A DNA stretch of 64,000 nucleotides, from assembly GCF_002101675.1 (NCBI RefSeq), contig NZ_LQOY01000244.1, positions 1 through 64,000 of the forward strand. The letters run 5' to 3'. Position 1 is the stretch's first letter. Each line of letters starts with the position of its first letter. Made by a program: the position numbers and the translations under genes. The notes beneath the pieces are model-generated. The model was not told the origin of the DNA and searched no databases. It saw only the letters and a program-made list of their open reading frames with translations. Positions 39,451-48,266 of this stretch are shown piece after piece. The DNA is from Mycobacterium gordonae (GTDB lineage Bacteria; Actinomycetota; Actinomycetes; Mycobacteriales; Mycobacteriaceae).

Positions 39451-40611
39451 TCAGCCGTACACCTGTGCGTAGAGGGCCTCGATGTCCGCTAGCTCGGGGA
39501 TCAGCGGGTTGTTGCCCGGCGAACCGGACGCCACCGCTTGTTCGGCCATCAACGGAATCAGCGATTGCCAAGCGGCACTGTCGATGCCGTAGGACTTCGG
39601 AGTGGGCACCTCGAGCTCGGCACACAGTTCGGTGAGCGCCTCGACCAAGGCCCCGGCCGCAACCTCGTCGCAAGTCGCGGCGTCGGCCACCCCGTAGGCC
39701 CGGGCGCAGTCGGCGTAGCGCCCCGGTGCGCCGGCCACGGAGAATGCGGTGACCGCCGGGAAGAGCATGGCATTGGACAGTCCGTGTGCGACGTGGAAGT
39801 GGGCCCCGATCGGTCGGCTCATCCCGTGCACCAAGGCGACACTGGAGTTGGAGAAGGCCATTCCGGCCTGAGTGGCGGCCGCCATCATCCCGGCCCGAGC
39901 AGCTACGTCGGAGCCGTCGCGGTATGCCGGCTTGAGGTGTGCGGCGACCAGTCGGATCGCAGCCAGTGCCAGCCCGTCGCTGAGGGGATTCGCCCTGCGG
40001 CTGACGTAAGCCTCCACCGCGTGTGTCAAGGCATCGACCCCGGTATCGGCGGTCAGCCGCGGGGGCATCGTCATCGTCAGCTCGTAGTCAACGATCGCGG
40101 CTATCGGCAGGAACGAAGGCCCCGGACACAGCATCTTTTCATTGGTTTCGCTGTCGCTGATCACCGTGAACTGTGTTGCCTCTGAACCGCTTCCGGCGGT
40201 AGTGGGGATCGCGATGATCGGCAGGGCAGGCCCCGCATAACTGCTTGGCGCCTTGAACCGGCGCATCGGCCCGGGCTGAAGAGCAAGCACGGCCAGCGCC
40301 TTGGCGGTATCCATCGGGCTGCCGCCGCCGAATCCCACGACGCAATCCGCCCGGTGCCCGATCAGCATGTCGACGCCCCGCTGGAGCGATGCGGTGGTGG
40401 GATCGGCGACGGTGCGGTCAAACAACGCCGGTGCCTGGCCCGCCGCGCTCAACAGGGTCATCACCCGGTGCGCGCCGCCGGTTGAGGTCAGGTACGGATC
40501 GGTGACCACCAAAGGCCGGCGTACATTCAGCGCAGCGATCACAGCGCCCAGTTCATTGAGCGCGCCGCCACCCATCCGGATATGCCGGGGAAACGCGGCG
40601 GATATCGGCAT
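39451..40611 (-). CDS. Iron-containing alcohol dehydrogenase
   Basis: The 386-residue protein shows the type III dehydrogenase layout: GFGGGSPMDTAKALAVLA binds the nucleotide pyrophosphate (about 93-110) and TTAGSGSEATQFTVISD follows. The metal-binding residues appear in DTGVDALTHAVEAYVS and in HGMSRPIGAHFHVAHGLSNAM (several His). The family oxidises alcohols or reduces aldehydes with NAD(P); the substrate is not shown. It is the most upstream gene of a minus-strand cluster with TetR and a crotonase. Confidence 0.92.
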   Translation of the reverse strand: MPISAAFPRHIRMGGGALNELGAVIAALNVRRPLVVTDPYLTSTGGAHRVMTLLSAAGQAPALFDRTVADPTTASLQRGVDMLIGHRADCVVGFGGGSPMDTAKALAVLALQPGPMRRFKAPSSYAGPALPIIAIPTTAGSGSEATQFTVISDSETNEKMLCPGPSFLPIAAIVDYELTMTMPPRLTADTGVDALTHAVEAYVSRRANPLSDGLALAAIRLVAAHLKPAYRDGSDVAARAGMMAAATQAGMAFSNSSVALVHGMSRPIGAHFHVAHGLSNAMLFPAVTAFSVAGAPGRYADCARAYGVADAATCDEVAAGALVEALTELCAELEVPTPKSYGIDSAAWQSLIPLMAEQAVASGSPGNNPLIPELADIEALYAQVYG

Positions 40612-40697
40612 TGATCACTTCCCTGGGTTCCGGGCCACCCGTTGCGGCCGTAGCGCAAACACTACGGCCAGCGTTCAGGACGACCCGGTCACCCCGA

Positions 40698-40946
40698 TCA
40701 GGTGCAGGGAATGCCGTGCGGGCCGCCGATCCACTGTCCGGGCGGCGATTGCCACGGGCAGAACTGCTTGATCTGACCCGGCGCGGGTCGCCAGTCGTTG
40801 TTGTCGATCACCGGCACCGGCGGTCCCGGCGGTCCCGGAATGTTGGGCCCGGGCTTCGCGGCCGCGGTGCCTGCACCGACGCCGAGCGCACCCGCTCCCA
40901 GGGCGCCCGCCATCAGGGCCGTTCCGATGAGCTTCTGCATTTTCAT
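40698..40946 (-). CDS. Small secreted proline-rich protein
   Basis: The 82-residue protein begins MKMQKLIGTALMAGALGAG and has a clear Sec signal peptide ending near GTAAAKPG. The mature part is rich in Pro and Gly (PGPPGPPVPVID) and has two Cys residues, which could form a disulfide. GAGGAGG lies about 7 nt upstream of the ATG. Similar small proline-rich exported proteins are common in mycobacteria; no function is known to me. Confidence 0.72.
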   Translation of the reverse strand: MKMQKLIGTALMAGALGAGALGVGAGTAAAKPGPNIPGPPGPPVPVIDNNDWRPAPGQIKQFCPWQSPPGQWIGGPHGIPCT

Positions 40947-41081
40947 TACGTCGCCTCCTCTTCTCAGCGCGGATGGCGCCAGTTCGGCGCCTGACCAGCA
41001 GGCTGAGGGATATCAGCAATAGCTTTAATACCCGATTTTAGCGGTGCTCAATCAGCGCCCCGATGTAACCTCCGACACGAC

Positions 41082-41900
41082 ATGGACCAACTCGGCATCG
41101 GCTACCTGAGCGTTTTCGGGCTGCCGCCCGTGCAATTCGTCGACGTCGCCGCCACCCTGCAGTGCCGTTTCATCTCGATGTTCCTGCGGGGGCTGCCGCT
41201 GGCCGGGCTGGGCTATCCCCCGTTCTCGCTGAAAAAGGACCCCGCATTGCGCAGCGACCTGCGGTCGGCGTTGCGGCATCACGGCGTCAGCATCACCCTC
41301 GGCGACGGCTTCCTGGTGGTCGCGGGGGGCGACATGCGCGCGTGTGCCGCCGATCTCGACATCGTGGCCGAGCTCTCGATTCCCCGGATCAATGTGGTCA
41401 GCCTCGACAGCGACCTCGGACGCACCTTCGATGAGTTTGCGGTGCTGGCCGAGCTTGCCGCCCAACGCGGCATCAGCACGGTGGTGGAACCCGTGCCTGG
41501 CCTGGCCGTTGCCGATCTCCCCACCGCGCTGGCCGCGGTGCGACACGTCGGCCGGTCCGACTTTCGGCTGTTGATCGACACCATGCACGTGTCGCGATCC
41601 GGATCCACCCCACCAGACGTGGCGGCGATCGATCCCGGGCAGGTTGGCTACGCCCAACTCAACGACGCCACTCGCCGGCCGCGCAGCGCTGACTACATGG
41701 AAGAGGCCATGTACGAGCGTCTGGTCCCTGGCGAAGGTGAGTTGCCGCTGCGCGACATCATCCGCGCGTTACCGGACGGGCTGGTGATCGAACTCGAAGT
41801 GCCGCAGCGATCGCTGGCGCTGGCCGGGGTCAGTCCGATCGACCGGCTGCGACCGTGTGTGGCTGCGGCGCGGCGCATCTTGGCCGATGCCGCCGGCTGA
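41082..41900 (+). CDS. Sugar-phosphate isomerase/epimerase-like TIM-barrel protein
   Basis: The 272-residue protein has the AP-endonuclease-2/xylose-isomerase TIM-barrel pattern: LGIGYLSVFGLPPVQFVDVAA, INVVSLDSDLGRTFDEFAVL, STVVEPVPG (a Glu metal ligand), FRLLIDTMHVSRSG (Asp and His ligands), VGYAQLND and GLVIELEVPQ (Glu). All main metal positions are present, so it is probably a working isomerase, epimerase or dehydratase. The substrate is unknown. A remnant of a Gfo/Idh/MocA oxidoreductase gene, a common partner of such proteins, lies just downstream on the other strand. Confidence 0.85.
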   Translation: MDQLGIGYLSVFGLPPVQFVDVAATLQCRFISMFLRGLPLAGLGYPPFSLKKDPALRSDLRSALRHHGVSITLGDGFLVVAGGDMRACAADLDIVAELSIPRINVVSLDSDLGRTFDEFAVLAELAAQRGISTVVEPVPGLAVADLPTALAAVRHVGRSDFRLLIDTMHVSRSGSTPPDVAAIDPGQVGYAQLNDATRRPRSADYMEEAMYERLVPGEGELPLRDIIRALPDGLVIELEVPQRSLALAGVSPIDRLRPCVAAARRILADAAG

Positions 41901-42046
41901 GCGATTCCGCGCGCTTCGGCGGCACTGGCGGTGAACGGTTTCTCGCACAGCACATGCTTTCCCGCGGCCAGTGCGGCCCGCGTCCACCGGCCGTGCAGGC
42001 TGTTGGGCAGAATGCCGATCTGCAGCACCGGCCGCGAGCCAGACAT
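41901..42046 (-). pseudogene. Remnant of a Gfo/Idh/MocA-family oxidoreductase
   Basis: In this minus-strand frame about 45 codons from ATG 42046 read LQIGILPNSLHGRWTRAALAAG..KHVLCEKPFTASAAEAR. This is the NAD-binding segment of Gfo/Idh/MocA oxidoreductases, where PNSLH precedes the KHVLCEKP signature. The preceding Rossmann glycine motif and everything after are missing. The frame continues antisense through the 3' end of the TIM-barrel gene without family sequence. It is most simply a deletion remnant. Confidence 0.7.
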
Positions 42047-42055
42047 CGCTCGACG

Positions 42056-43273
42056 CTAGCAGCGCCGGGCGAACTCAGGGGCGTGCTCGGGCAACACGCC
42101 GACCCCGATGAAGTACGCCGGCACCAGGGATAGCCACGGCAACCGCTCCAGCACGCGCAGCAGGGCCGCCGGCGGAGCGGGGTCCTGGCCCCGAAGCAGT
42201 GGCCCGAGCAGCCCCCGGTGCAGCATCCGTTGTACGAATTGCGTTACCGCGGTAGGAAATACACGGCGGCGACGGACGGCCGCCAGGTCATGCTCGGTGA
42301 CGTGGTGGCGCCGCAGTGGTTCGGCCAGGATGCTCGCCGCCGCGACGGCATCTTGCACCGCAAGGTTGATGCCGACGCCCCCCATCGGTGACATGGCATG
42401 CGCGGCGTCGCCGATGCAGAGCAGCCCCTCACAGTGCCAACGGTGTAACCGGTTGACCTTCACGTCGAGATGCTTGACGTCGTCCATGGAGCTCAACGCC
42501 CCGACCGATTCCGCGGCCTCTGGCACCAGCGCCGCGACCTCACGGCGGAATGCCTCGATGCCCTGTGCGCGCAACTGCGCGTCGGTGCCTTTCATCCCGA
42601 TGTAGGCGATCTGGAAATAACCCTTGCGCGGGATGACGGCAAGTGCCTTGCCCGGACCGGTGCGGGGCAGGAAGGAGAACTCCGTTTCGTCGTGACGCGG
42701 CAACTTGAACCACCACACGTCGAACTTCACCGGATAGTCGTGGGTGCGCAGTCCGGCGGCCTGCCGTGCGATCGACCACCGGCCGTCGCAGGCGACGGTG
42801 AGCTCGGCGTGCAGTTCGCCCGGGCCGTTGGGGTCCTGGTAGCGAACGCCGGTGACTCGGCCGCCTTCGGTGAGCAGCCCGGTGACCTCGGTATTCATCC
42901 GCAGGGTGAATGTCGGCTCGGCAGTGGCGGCCTCGGCCAGCAGGTTGAGCAGGTCCCACTGCGGGACCATGGCGATGAACGGGTGGGGTTGGTTCAGTCG
43001 CTCGAAGTCGATGTAGGTGACCGAGCGCCCGTTCGATTCGAAGGCCGCCTTGCGTACCTCGTTGAAAGGCAACCGGGAGAACTGATCCCACAGTCCCAGC
43101 TCGTCGAGTAGCCGCATGGTTGAGCAGTGCACGGTGTCGCCCCGAAAATCGCGCAGGAAGTCACCGTGCTTTTCCAGCAGTGTGACCTGTACACCGGCAC
43201 GGGCCAGTATCAGCCCCAGGACCATGCCGGCCGGGCCACCTCCGATGATTGCGCACGTCGTCTTGTCGCTCAT
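42056..43273 (-). CDS. FAD-dependent oxidoreductase (PHBH-type flavin monooxygenase fold)
   Basis: The 405-residue protein begins MSDKTTCAIIGGGPAGMVLGLILARAG, with VTLLEKHGDF giving the FAD ribose site. VACDGRWSIAR is the DG motif and LLCIGDAAHAMSPMGGVGINLAVQDA the GD motif. About 30 residues at the C-terminus include a hydrophobic stretch (LPWLSLVPAYFIGVGVL) that may contact membrane. It probably hydroxylates or desaturates a hydrophobic substrate, which cannot be identified. The adjacent downstream remnant and PPE gene give no clue to its role. Confidence 0.9.
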   Translation of the reverse strand: MSDKTTCAIIGGGPAGMVLGLILARAGVQVTLLEKHGDFLRDFRGDTVHCSTMRLLDELGLWDQFSRLPFNEVRKAAFESNGRSVTYIDFERLNQPHPFIAMVPQWDLLNLLAEAATAEPTFTLRMNTEVTGLLTEGGRVTGVRYQDPNGPGELHAELTVACDGRWSIARQAAGLRTHDYPVKFDVWWFKLPRHDETEFSFLPRTGPGKALAVIPRKGYFQIAYIGMKGTDAQLRAQGIEAFRREVAALVPEAAESVGALSSMDDVKHLDVKVNRLHRWHCEGLLCIGDAAHAMSPMGGVGINLAVQDAVAAASILAEPLRRHHVTEHDLAAVRRRRVFPTAVTQFVQRMLHRGLLGPLLRGQDPAPPAALLRVLERLPWLSLVPAYFIGVGVLPEHAPEFARRC

Positions 43274-43327
43274 TTGCGCTCAAGCATAGAGTCCGGCAAG
43301 GGCATTGCCCGAACGCGCAACGACCGA

Positions 43328-45256
43328 TCAGGCGACCAACGCAGAGACGTCGGCGCCGATCAGTTGTGCCGCGCTCACGACGATCAGGATCTCCAGTGCT
43401 GCCGCCACAACGACGAGCGTCACGTTCGCCGTCACTGGGTAGCCGATCGAGTTCATCAAACCCATCGCATCGCCGTGGGCGAACTCCCGGATTCCTTCGA
43501 GGAACAGATTGATGTTCCACGCCGGAGCAATGGTCACCAATGCGTTGACCAGGTCGGCCGTCGGCAGCAGCACCGCATAGCCCCTGCTGGCCGCCGAAGA
43601 GATCGTGGTGAAAATGTCGGTGTTGGTGGCCTGGATGCCGTTGATGATGCTGTCTATCGAGAGCGCCGGATTCCCGACGCCACCACCGGAGGCGGCCGAG
43701 CCGGCACCCAGCAGGCTCGGCACGTCGAGTGAGGGAATGTTGAGGTGGGTGATGCCGTAGCCGAAGTCGTTGAGCCCCTGTTGGGTTCCGGCCTCCAGTG
43801 CGTTCCATACCGTGATGGGGTCGACTTCAGGAAACGCCCCGAACCGCGTCGGCACATTGGGCGGTGACGTCGAATACCCGTAGTTCGGGTCGCCGTAGCC
43901 GAGATTGACAATCACTCGCAGGTTCGGCTGGATCAGGTCAGCGAAGGGATCGCCGACGACGGGCACCGCACGCAACGGCTCTAACAACGGCAGATCTTCG
44001 GTCGGAATGATGTAGTAGCGGGTCATGGTCGGACCGACCGTGTTGGTCAGCGGTATGGCCCCATCAATCTGCTCCGGGGTCAACGAAAAGTAATTGGAGT
44101 GAAGGTAATACGTGCCGGCAAGGGCGTTCAACGTTGACACGATGTTCAGCGGATACCGCGGAAAGTCGGCGATGCCGTCGTACTCGATGGTGTAGATGTC
44201 GGTCGGGTACAGATTGTCTGGCGTCGCCCCCGTGGAGGTCACACCGAGGCTGGGAAAGGAGATCCCCGGGAAGCGGGCGGCCACCCCTCCGTTCGGATTG
44301 CCCGGATTGCCGACCAGTGAGAACGAGACCTGTTCTGGTGTAGGCGGATTGATCGAAGCGGCGAGTTTTGCCATCTCCAATGAGGCGATGGTGGCACCCT
44401 GGGAATAGCCGAATACGGAGACCTTGTCACCCGCGGCGAGGTTCGACCGGATCGCGCCGTCCAGAATCTTGACGCCCTGCGCCACCGACTCATCGAAGGT
44501 CAGGTTCTTAATGCCGACAACCGGATAGAGGCCCTGTGGAGTGAAGAGCGCCTGCCCGATGGCGCCTTCAGCGATGCGGTCAATGTAGAGGTCGAGGGCA
44601 CGCTGCACATACTTGGCCGAGGGAATCGGAATGCCGCTACCGCCCATCACATGAGCGATCGTCTGCGCCTCAGCGGGATTGGCGGGTGTGCTGGCACCCT
44701 GCAGTGTCGCTATGTTCGCCAGGCTCTGAAGTCGCTGCTGCCAAGGTGCCAGTTCAGCAGCAATCGCGCTGGCACCGGCGTGATAGGCCGCCATTGCGGT
44801 CACATCCTGGGCCCACATCTGGTCATAAAGTGATTCGGCGGCGGCGATCGCGGGCGCGTTCTGTCCGAACAGGTTGGACATGACCAACGACAGAACTTGC
44901 GATCGGTTGTCTGCCACGAGTGTGGGGTGAACCGTCGCGGCCAACGCGGTCTCGAATTCCGCCGCAGCGGTGCGAGCCATCGCTGCCGCCCCCTCGGCGT
45001 GCCTGGCCGCGGTGTTCAGCCAGCACACATGTGGCCCTGCGGCGTCCGCCATTGCGCAGGATGCCGCTCCCCGCCAGGAGCCGCTTGCCAACCCGAACGT
45101 CAGAGATTCGAATGACGCTGCCGCGGACTGTAATTCGGCCGCGAGACCATCCCATGCCGTTGCTGCCGCAAGCATCGGCGCCGGGCCCGCACCGGTGTAG
45201 AGCCGCGAAGAATTGATCTCCGGCGGCAGCACCGAAAAGTTCGGCAGCGTGCTCAA
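43328..45256 (-). CDS. PPE family protein with PE-PPE serine-hydrolase domain
   Basis: I place the start at TTG 45256, which has GGAGG just upstream; the frame is open to 45466. The 642-residue protein has PPE at residues 11-13, the WxG-type motif SWRG at 60-63 and a helical PPE domain to about 180. It continues with an alpha/beta-hydrolase PE-PPE domain. The nucleophile is Ser285 in GYSQG, with likely acid and His residues in YDGIADFP and YYLHSNYF. A hydrophobic segment (NVTLVVVAAALEILIVVSA) near the C-terminus may anchor it. PE-PPE domains are esterases acting on lipids; ESX-dependent export to the envelope is inferred. Confidence 0.9.
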   Translation of the reverse strand: MSTLPNFSVLPPEINSSRLYTGAGPAPMLAAATAWDGLAAELQSAAASFESLTFGLASGSWRGAASCAMADAAGPHVCWLNTAARHAEGAAAMARTAAAEFETALAATVHPTLVADNRSQVLSLVMSNLFGQNAPAIAAAESLYDQMWAQDVTAMAAYHAGASAIAAELAPWQQRLQSLANIATLQGASTPANPAEAQTIAHVMGGSGIPIPSAKYVQRALDLYIDRIAEGAIGQALFTPQGLYPVVGIKNLTFDESVAQGVKILDGAIRSNLAAGDKVSVFGYSQGATIASLEMAKLAASINPPTPEQVSFSLVGNPGNPNGGVAARFPGISFPSLGVTSTGATPDNLYPTDIYTIEYDGIADFPRYPLNIVSTLNALAGTYYLHSNYFSLTPEQIDGAIPLTNTVGPTMTRYYIIPTEDLPLLEPLRAVPVVGDPFADLIQPNLRVIVNLGYGDPNYGYSTSPPNVPTRFGAFPEVDPITVWNALEAGTQQGLNDFGYGITHLNIPSLDVPSLLGAGSAASGGGVGNPALSIDSIINGIQATNTDIFTTISSAASRGYAVLLPTADLVNALVTIAPAWNINLFLEGIREFAHGDAMGLMNSIGYPVTANVTLVVVAAALEILIVVSAAQLIGADVSALVA

Positions 45257-45393
45257 GTGTCCTCCTAGCAACCGAGTGACGTCCCTACACGCCGTGAACC
45301 CGTCCCAAGCGCTCAACCGAACCGCCGGAGTCATCCGCGCCGATTCGCCGGCCAGGGCGCGCCGGCGCCGCTGACACCAGCCGGGCGCGGCTT

Positions 45394-45549
45394 CTAGTGA
45401 TTCAACTGCGACACGGTGCTTTGCGCGTTGGGCGCATCGAAGCCGCCGACGCTCCTCCCGACGCATGCCGCGGCCGTGAGTCCGACGCTGGCGATCAGAG
45501 CACCTATTGCCACCAAAACACGTACCTTCGTGCGGTTCATCTCAGACAT
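45394..45549 (-). CDS. Tiny exported peptide, possible gene
   Basis: Read from ATG 45549, or ATG 45540 three codons on, a 51-residue peptide has a hydrophobic core (VRVLVAIGALIASVGLTAAAC) after positive residues, then a short polar tail. It could be a signal peptide with a Cys for lipid attachment, though the lipobox is poor. The frame is open much further upstream without coding character. No strong ribosome site is seen. The gene lies behind the PPE gene on the same strand. Confidence 0.4.
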   Translation of the reverse strand: MSEMNRTKVRVLVAIGALIASVGLTAAACVGRSVGGFDAPNAQSTVSQLNH

Positions 45550-46016
45550 GGGGTCTCTTTTCCATAGAGAGTTTGAGAAGTGCGGCAATGCTAACTCCCG
45601 CATCGTCATTGTGGAACCTTTTTTCGCCTTCATATTTTTAGCCGAGTGAATTTCCCGAAGCCGCTTGGCCGGGTGTCCACAGTGACGGAAACCGTTCGTA
45701 GCGTGTTGAATACAACAATCTATCCGGTTGCGGCACACCGAGCAGTCCATTCCTAGAAAATGGCTCGTTACTTTTAACAATTGGCCGTTTCACGCACATA
45801 TATTGGACAAAATGGCGGTGCTGATCGGGGCCATCGGGACAATGTCAAGAAGGTGGACAAAGTCTGGCGCCCCGTCGGAATCCGCTGCGCGTGTCACGCG
45901 GCCGGACTGCACCACCGGCACTCGGTGCATCCGGGCGGCGGCGGTGACATAACCTGACGGCTGCAATGTTTTGGCACGCGGAAGCCCGCCGTGCACGAGC
46001 GGCAGGTGGTTTTGTG
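45550..46016. other. AT-rich intergenic stretch
   Basis: About 470 bp before the TetR gene at 46017 hold no convincing coding sequence. The part from about 45590 to 45830 has much lower GC content than its surroundings, with T runs (CCTTTTTTCGCC), ACTTTTAACAATTGG and CATATATTGG. It contains GGACAA three times (at about 45803, 45838 and 45856), which could be regulator half-sites. It might carry promoters, a small RNA or remains of transferred DNA. Confidence 0.45.
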
Positions 46017-46652
46017 ATGACGTCCGGACGAGTTGCGCCGACGCGGCCCGCCCACGGCAATCAAGTCCGGGCCGATCGGACGCGCGCCCACGTGATCGAT
46101 GTGACCGTTCAGATCGTGCTCAGCGAAGGCATTGCCGCGGCCAGCGGACGCCACATCGCCGACACCGCGGGCGTCACCTGGGGCGTGATTCAATACCACT
46201 TCGGTGAGCGCGACGGCCTGTTGATGGCAGTGGTGGACCAGGGGTTCGACGAACTCCTGGATGCGCTGAAGTCGATGCCTCCGGCGACGGACGCGACCAC
46301 GACGCGGGAGCGGGTCGAGTCGGCCGTGACCGCGGCCTGGCAGGCGATGTCGAGTCCCACCGCACGCGCGGCGACCGAAATCCTGATCGGTACCCGGGCC
46401 ACCCGCGGGGCGTCCACGACCGAGCACATCAGACGACTCGGCAAGACGTTCAACACCCTGATCGCCAGCATCAGCCGCGATCTGGGTCCGACGCAGAATG
46501 CGGCGATCGGGGAGCTGATGCTCACCACCTTGCGCGGGCTGATCGCCAACCAGCTGGTCACCCACCGGCCGGTCGACACCACCAGGGAGCGTCAGTTGCT
46601 CGTCGACATCGTCAGCAATTACCTCGACACAGCGGGGGCATCGGGTTCGTGA
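46017..46652 (+). CDS. TetR family transcriptional regulator
   Basis: The start is ATG 46017 (or GTG 46014). The 211-residue protein has the helix-turn-helix SGRHIADTAGVTWGVIQYHFG and the C-terminal helical ligand domain (STTEHIRRLGKTFNTLIASI). It overlaps the next gene by 4 bp (GTGA), so it is co-translated with the FadD1-like ligase and probably controls it and responds to its fatty acid or CoA ester. This is inferred from position. Confidence 0.88.
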   Translation: MTSGRVAPTRPAHGNQVRADRTRAHVIDVTVQIVLSEGIAAASGRHIADTAGVTWGVIQYHFGERDGLLMAVVDQGFDELLDALKSMPPATDATTTRERVESAVTAAWQAMSSPTARAATEILIGTRATRGASTTEHIRRLGKTFNTLIASISRDLGPTQNAAIGELMLTTLRGLIANQLVTHRPVDTTRERQLLVDIVSNYLDTAGASGS

Positions 46653-48241
46653 CCGAGACGATTCAGGCGCTCCTGCGCCGACGGGTGCCAGATTCCGGCA
46701 TCGCGGTGAAATACGGCGAGCTGCGATGGACCTGGAGTGAGTACCTCGCGCGGGCCGCGGCCCAGGCGGCGGCGCTGCTGGGCAGCGCAGACCCGACCCG
46801 CCCAATGCACATCGGTTCGCTGCTGGGAAACACCCCCGACATGCTCACCCAGATGGCCGCGGCCGGCTTGGGCGGATACGTCCTGTGCGGACTGAACACC
46901 ACCCGGCGGGGCGAAGCGCTGGCCGCCGACATCCGGCGCGCGGACTGCCAGATCGTGGTGACCGACGCCGGGCACCGGGCACTGCTGGACGGGCTGGACC
47001 TGCCCGCCACCCAGATCTTCGACACCTCGACGTCACAGTGGGCGGAGCTGGTCGCGGGCGCCGGCGAGCTCGTCCCCCATCGACAGGTCGAGATGATGGA
47101 CCCGTTCATGATGATCTTCACCTCCGGCACGAGCGGAAACCCCAAGGCGGTGCGGGTGGCACATCTGATGCCGACATTCGCCGGCATCAACCTCGCCGAA
47201 CGGTTCGCCCTGACCGAGCGGGACACCTGCTACGTGTCGATGCCGCTGTTTCATTCCAACGCTGTGGTTGCCGGCTGGGCGCCGGCAGTGGTCTCCGGGG
47301 CGGCGATAGTGCCGGCGAAATTCTCGGCCAGCAATTTCCTCGCCGACGTCCGCCGGTACGACGTCACGTATATGAACTACGTCGGCAAACCTCTCGCCTA
47401 CATCCTGGCCACTCCCGAGCGCGATGACGACGCGGACAACCCGCTGCGGGTGGCGTTCGGCAACGAGGCCAATGAGAAAGACATCGAGGAATTCGCACGG
47501 CGCTTCGGCGTGCAGGTCGAGGACGGCTTCGGCTCCACCGAGAACGCCGTCATGGTAATTCGCGAGCCCGGCACCCCGCGCGGCTCGATCGGCAAAGGGG
47601 CCGCCGGGGTCGCCGTCTACCACAGTGAGACCGTCACCGAATGTGACGTCGCCCGGTTCGATGACCACGGGGCGCTCATCAACGCCGATGCCGCCGTCGG
47701 TGAGTTGGTCAACACTACGGGTTCGGGCCTGTTCACGGGGTACTACAACGATCCGCAAGCCAACGCCGAACGGATGCGCCATGGCATGTACTGGTCCGGC
47801 GATCTCGCCTATAAAGACGCCGAAGGCTGGATCTATCTTGCCGGACGCACAGCCGACTGGATGCGGGTTGACGGCGAAAACCTCGCGGCAGCGCCGATCG
47901 AGCGAATCTTGCTGCGCCACAAGGCAATCAATCGCGTAGCCGTGTACGCCGTTCCGGACGAACGGGTGGGCGACCAGATGATGGCGGCCGTGGTGCTGAA
48001 CGAGGGAGTGCCGTTCGACCCAGGCTCGTTGGAATCGTTCCTCGGTGCGCAAGCCGACCTTTCCCCCAAGGCGTGGCCCCGATACATTCGCATCGCGGCA
48101 GATCTGCCCAGCACCGCCACGCACAAAGTGCTCAAGCGCCAGCTGATCTCCCAGGGAACCGCCGTCGATCCGGAGGAGGTGCTCTGGGTACGCGAGCAAC
48201 GCGGCACGGCATACCACATCGAGTCCCAGCTTGGCCGTTGA
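46649..48241 (+). CDS. fadD1: Fatty-acid-CoA ligase, FadD1/FadD17 type
   Basis: The 530-residue ANL ligase starts at GTG 46649. Its ATP loop is IFTSGTSGNPKAVRV, with FGNEANEKD, DGFGSTENAVMVIREPG and WSGDLAYKDAEGWIYLAGRTADWMR characteristic of the bacterial FATP-like FadD1/FadD17 group. Catalytic Lys lies in ATHKVLKRQL. It activates fatty acids, probably very-long-chain or branched ones, to CoA esters. In M. tuberculosis fadD1 lies close to Rv1747; here they are about 12 kb apart with other genes between, so the locus seems reorganised. The symbol rests on overall resemblance. Confidence 0.85.
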   Translation: MTETIQALLRRRVPDSGIAVKYGELRWTWSEYLARAAAQAAALLGSADPTRPMHIGSLLGNTPDMLTQMAAAGLGGYVLCGLNTTRRGEALAADIRRADCQIVVTDAGHRALLDGLDLPATQIFDTSTSQWAELVAGAGELVPHRQVEMMDPFMMIFTSGTSGNPKAVRVAHLMPTFAGINLAERFALTERDTCYVSMPLFHSNAVVAGWAPAVVSGAAIVPAKFSASNFLADVRRYDVTYMNYVGKPLAYILATPERDDDADNPLRVAFGNEANEKDIEEFARRFGVQVEDGFGSTENAVMVIREPGTPRGSIGKGAAGVAVYHSETVTECDVARFDDHGALINADAAVGELVNTTGSGLFTGYYNDPQANAERMRHGMYWSGDLAYKDAEGWIYLAGRTADWMRVDGENLAAAPIERILLRHKAINRVAVYAVPDERVGDQMMAAVVLNEGVPFDPGSLESFLGAQADLSPKAWPRYIRIAADLPSTATHKVLKRQLISQGTAVDPEEVLWVREQRGTAYHIESQLGR

Positions 48242-48266
48242 CGACGCAATGCCGGACGATGTGCGC

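Noticed and set aside
43161..43808. 215-codon minus-strand frame overlapping the PPE and FAD oxidoreductase genes
   Set aside because: It is a frame-shifted reading of two real genes and has no domain of its own.
45256..45466. N-terminal extension of the PPE protein
   Set aside because: PPE proteins start just before the conserved N-terminal segment, and a GGAGG site precedes the TTG at 45256.
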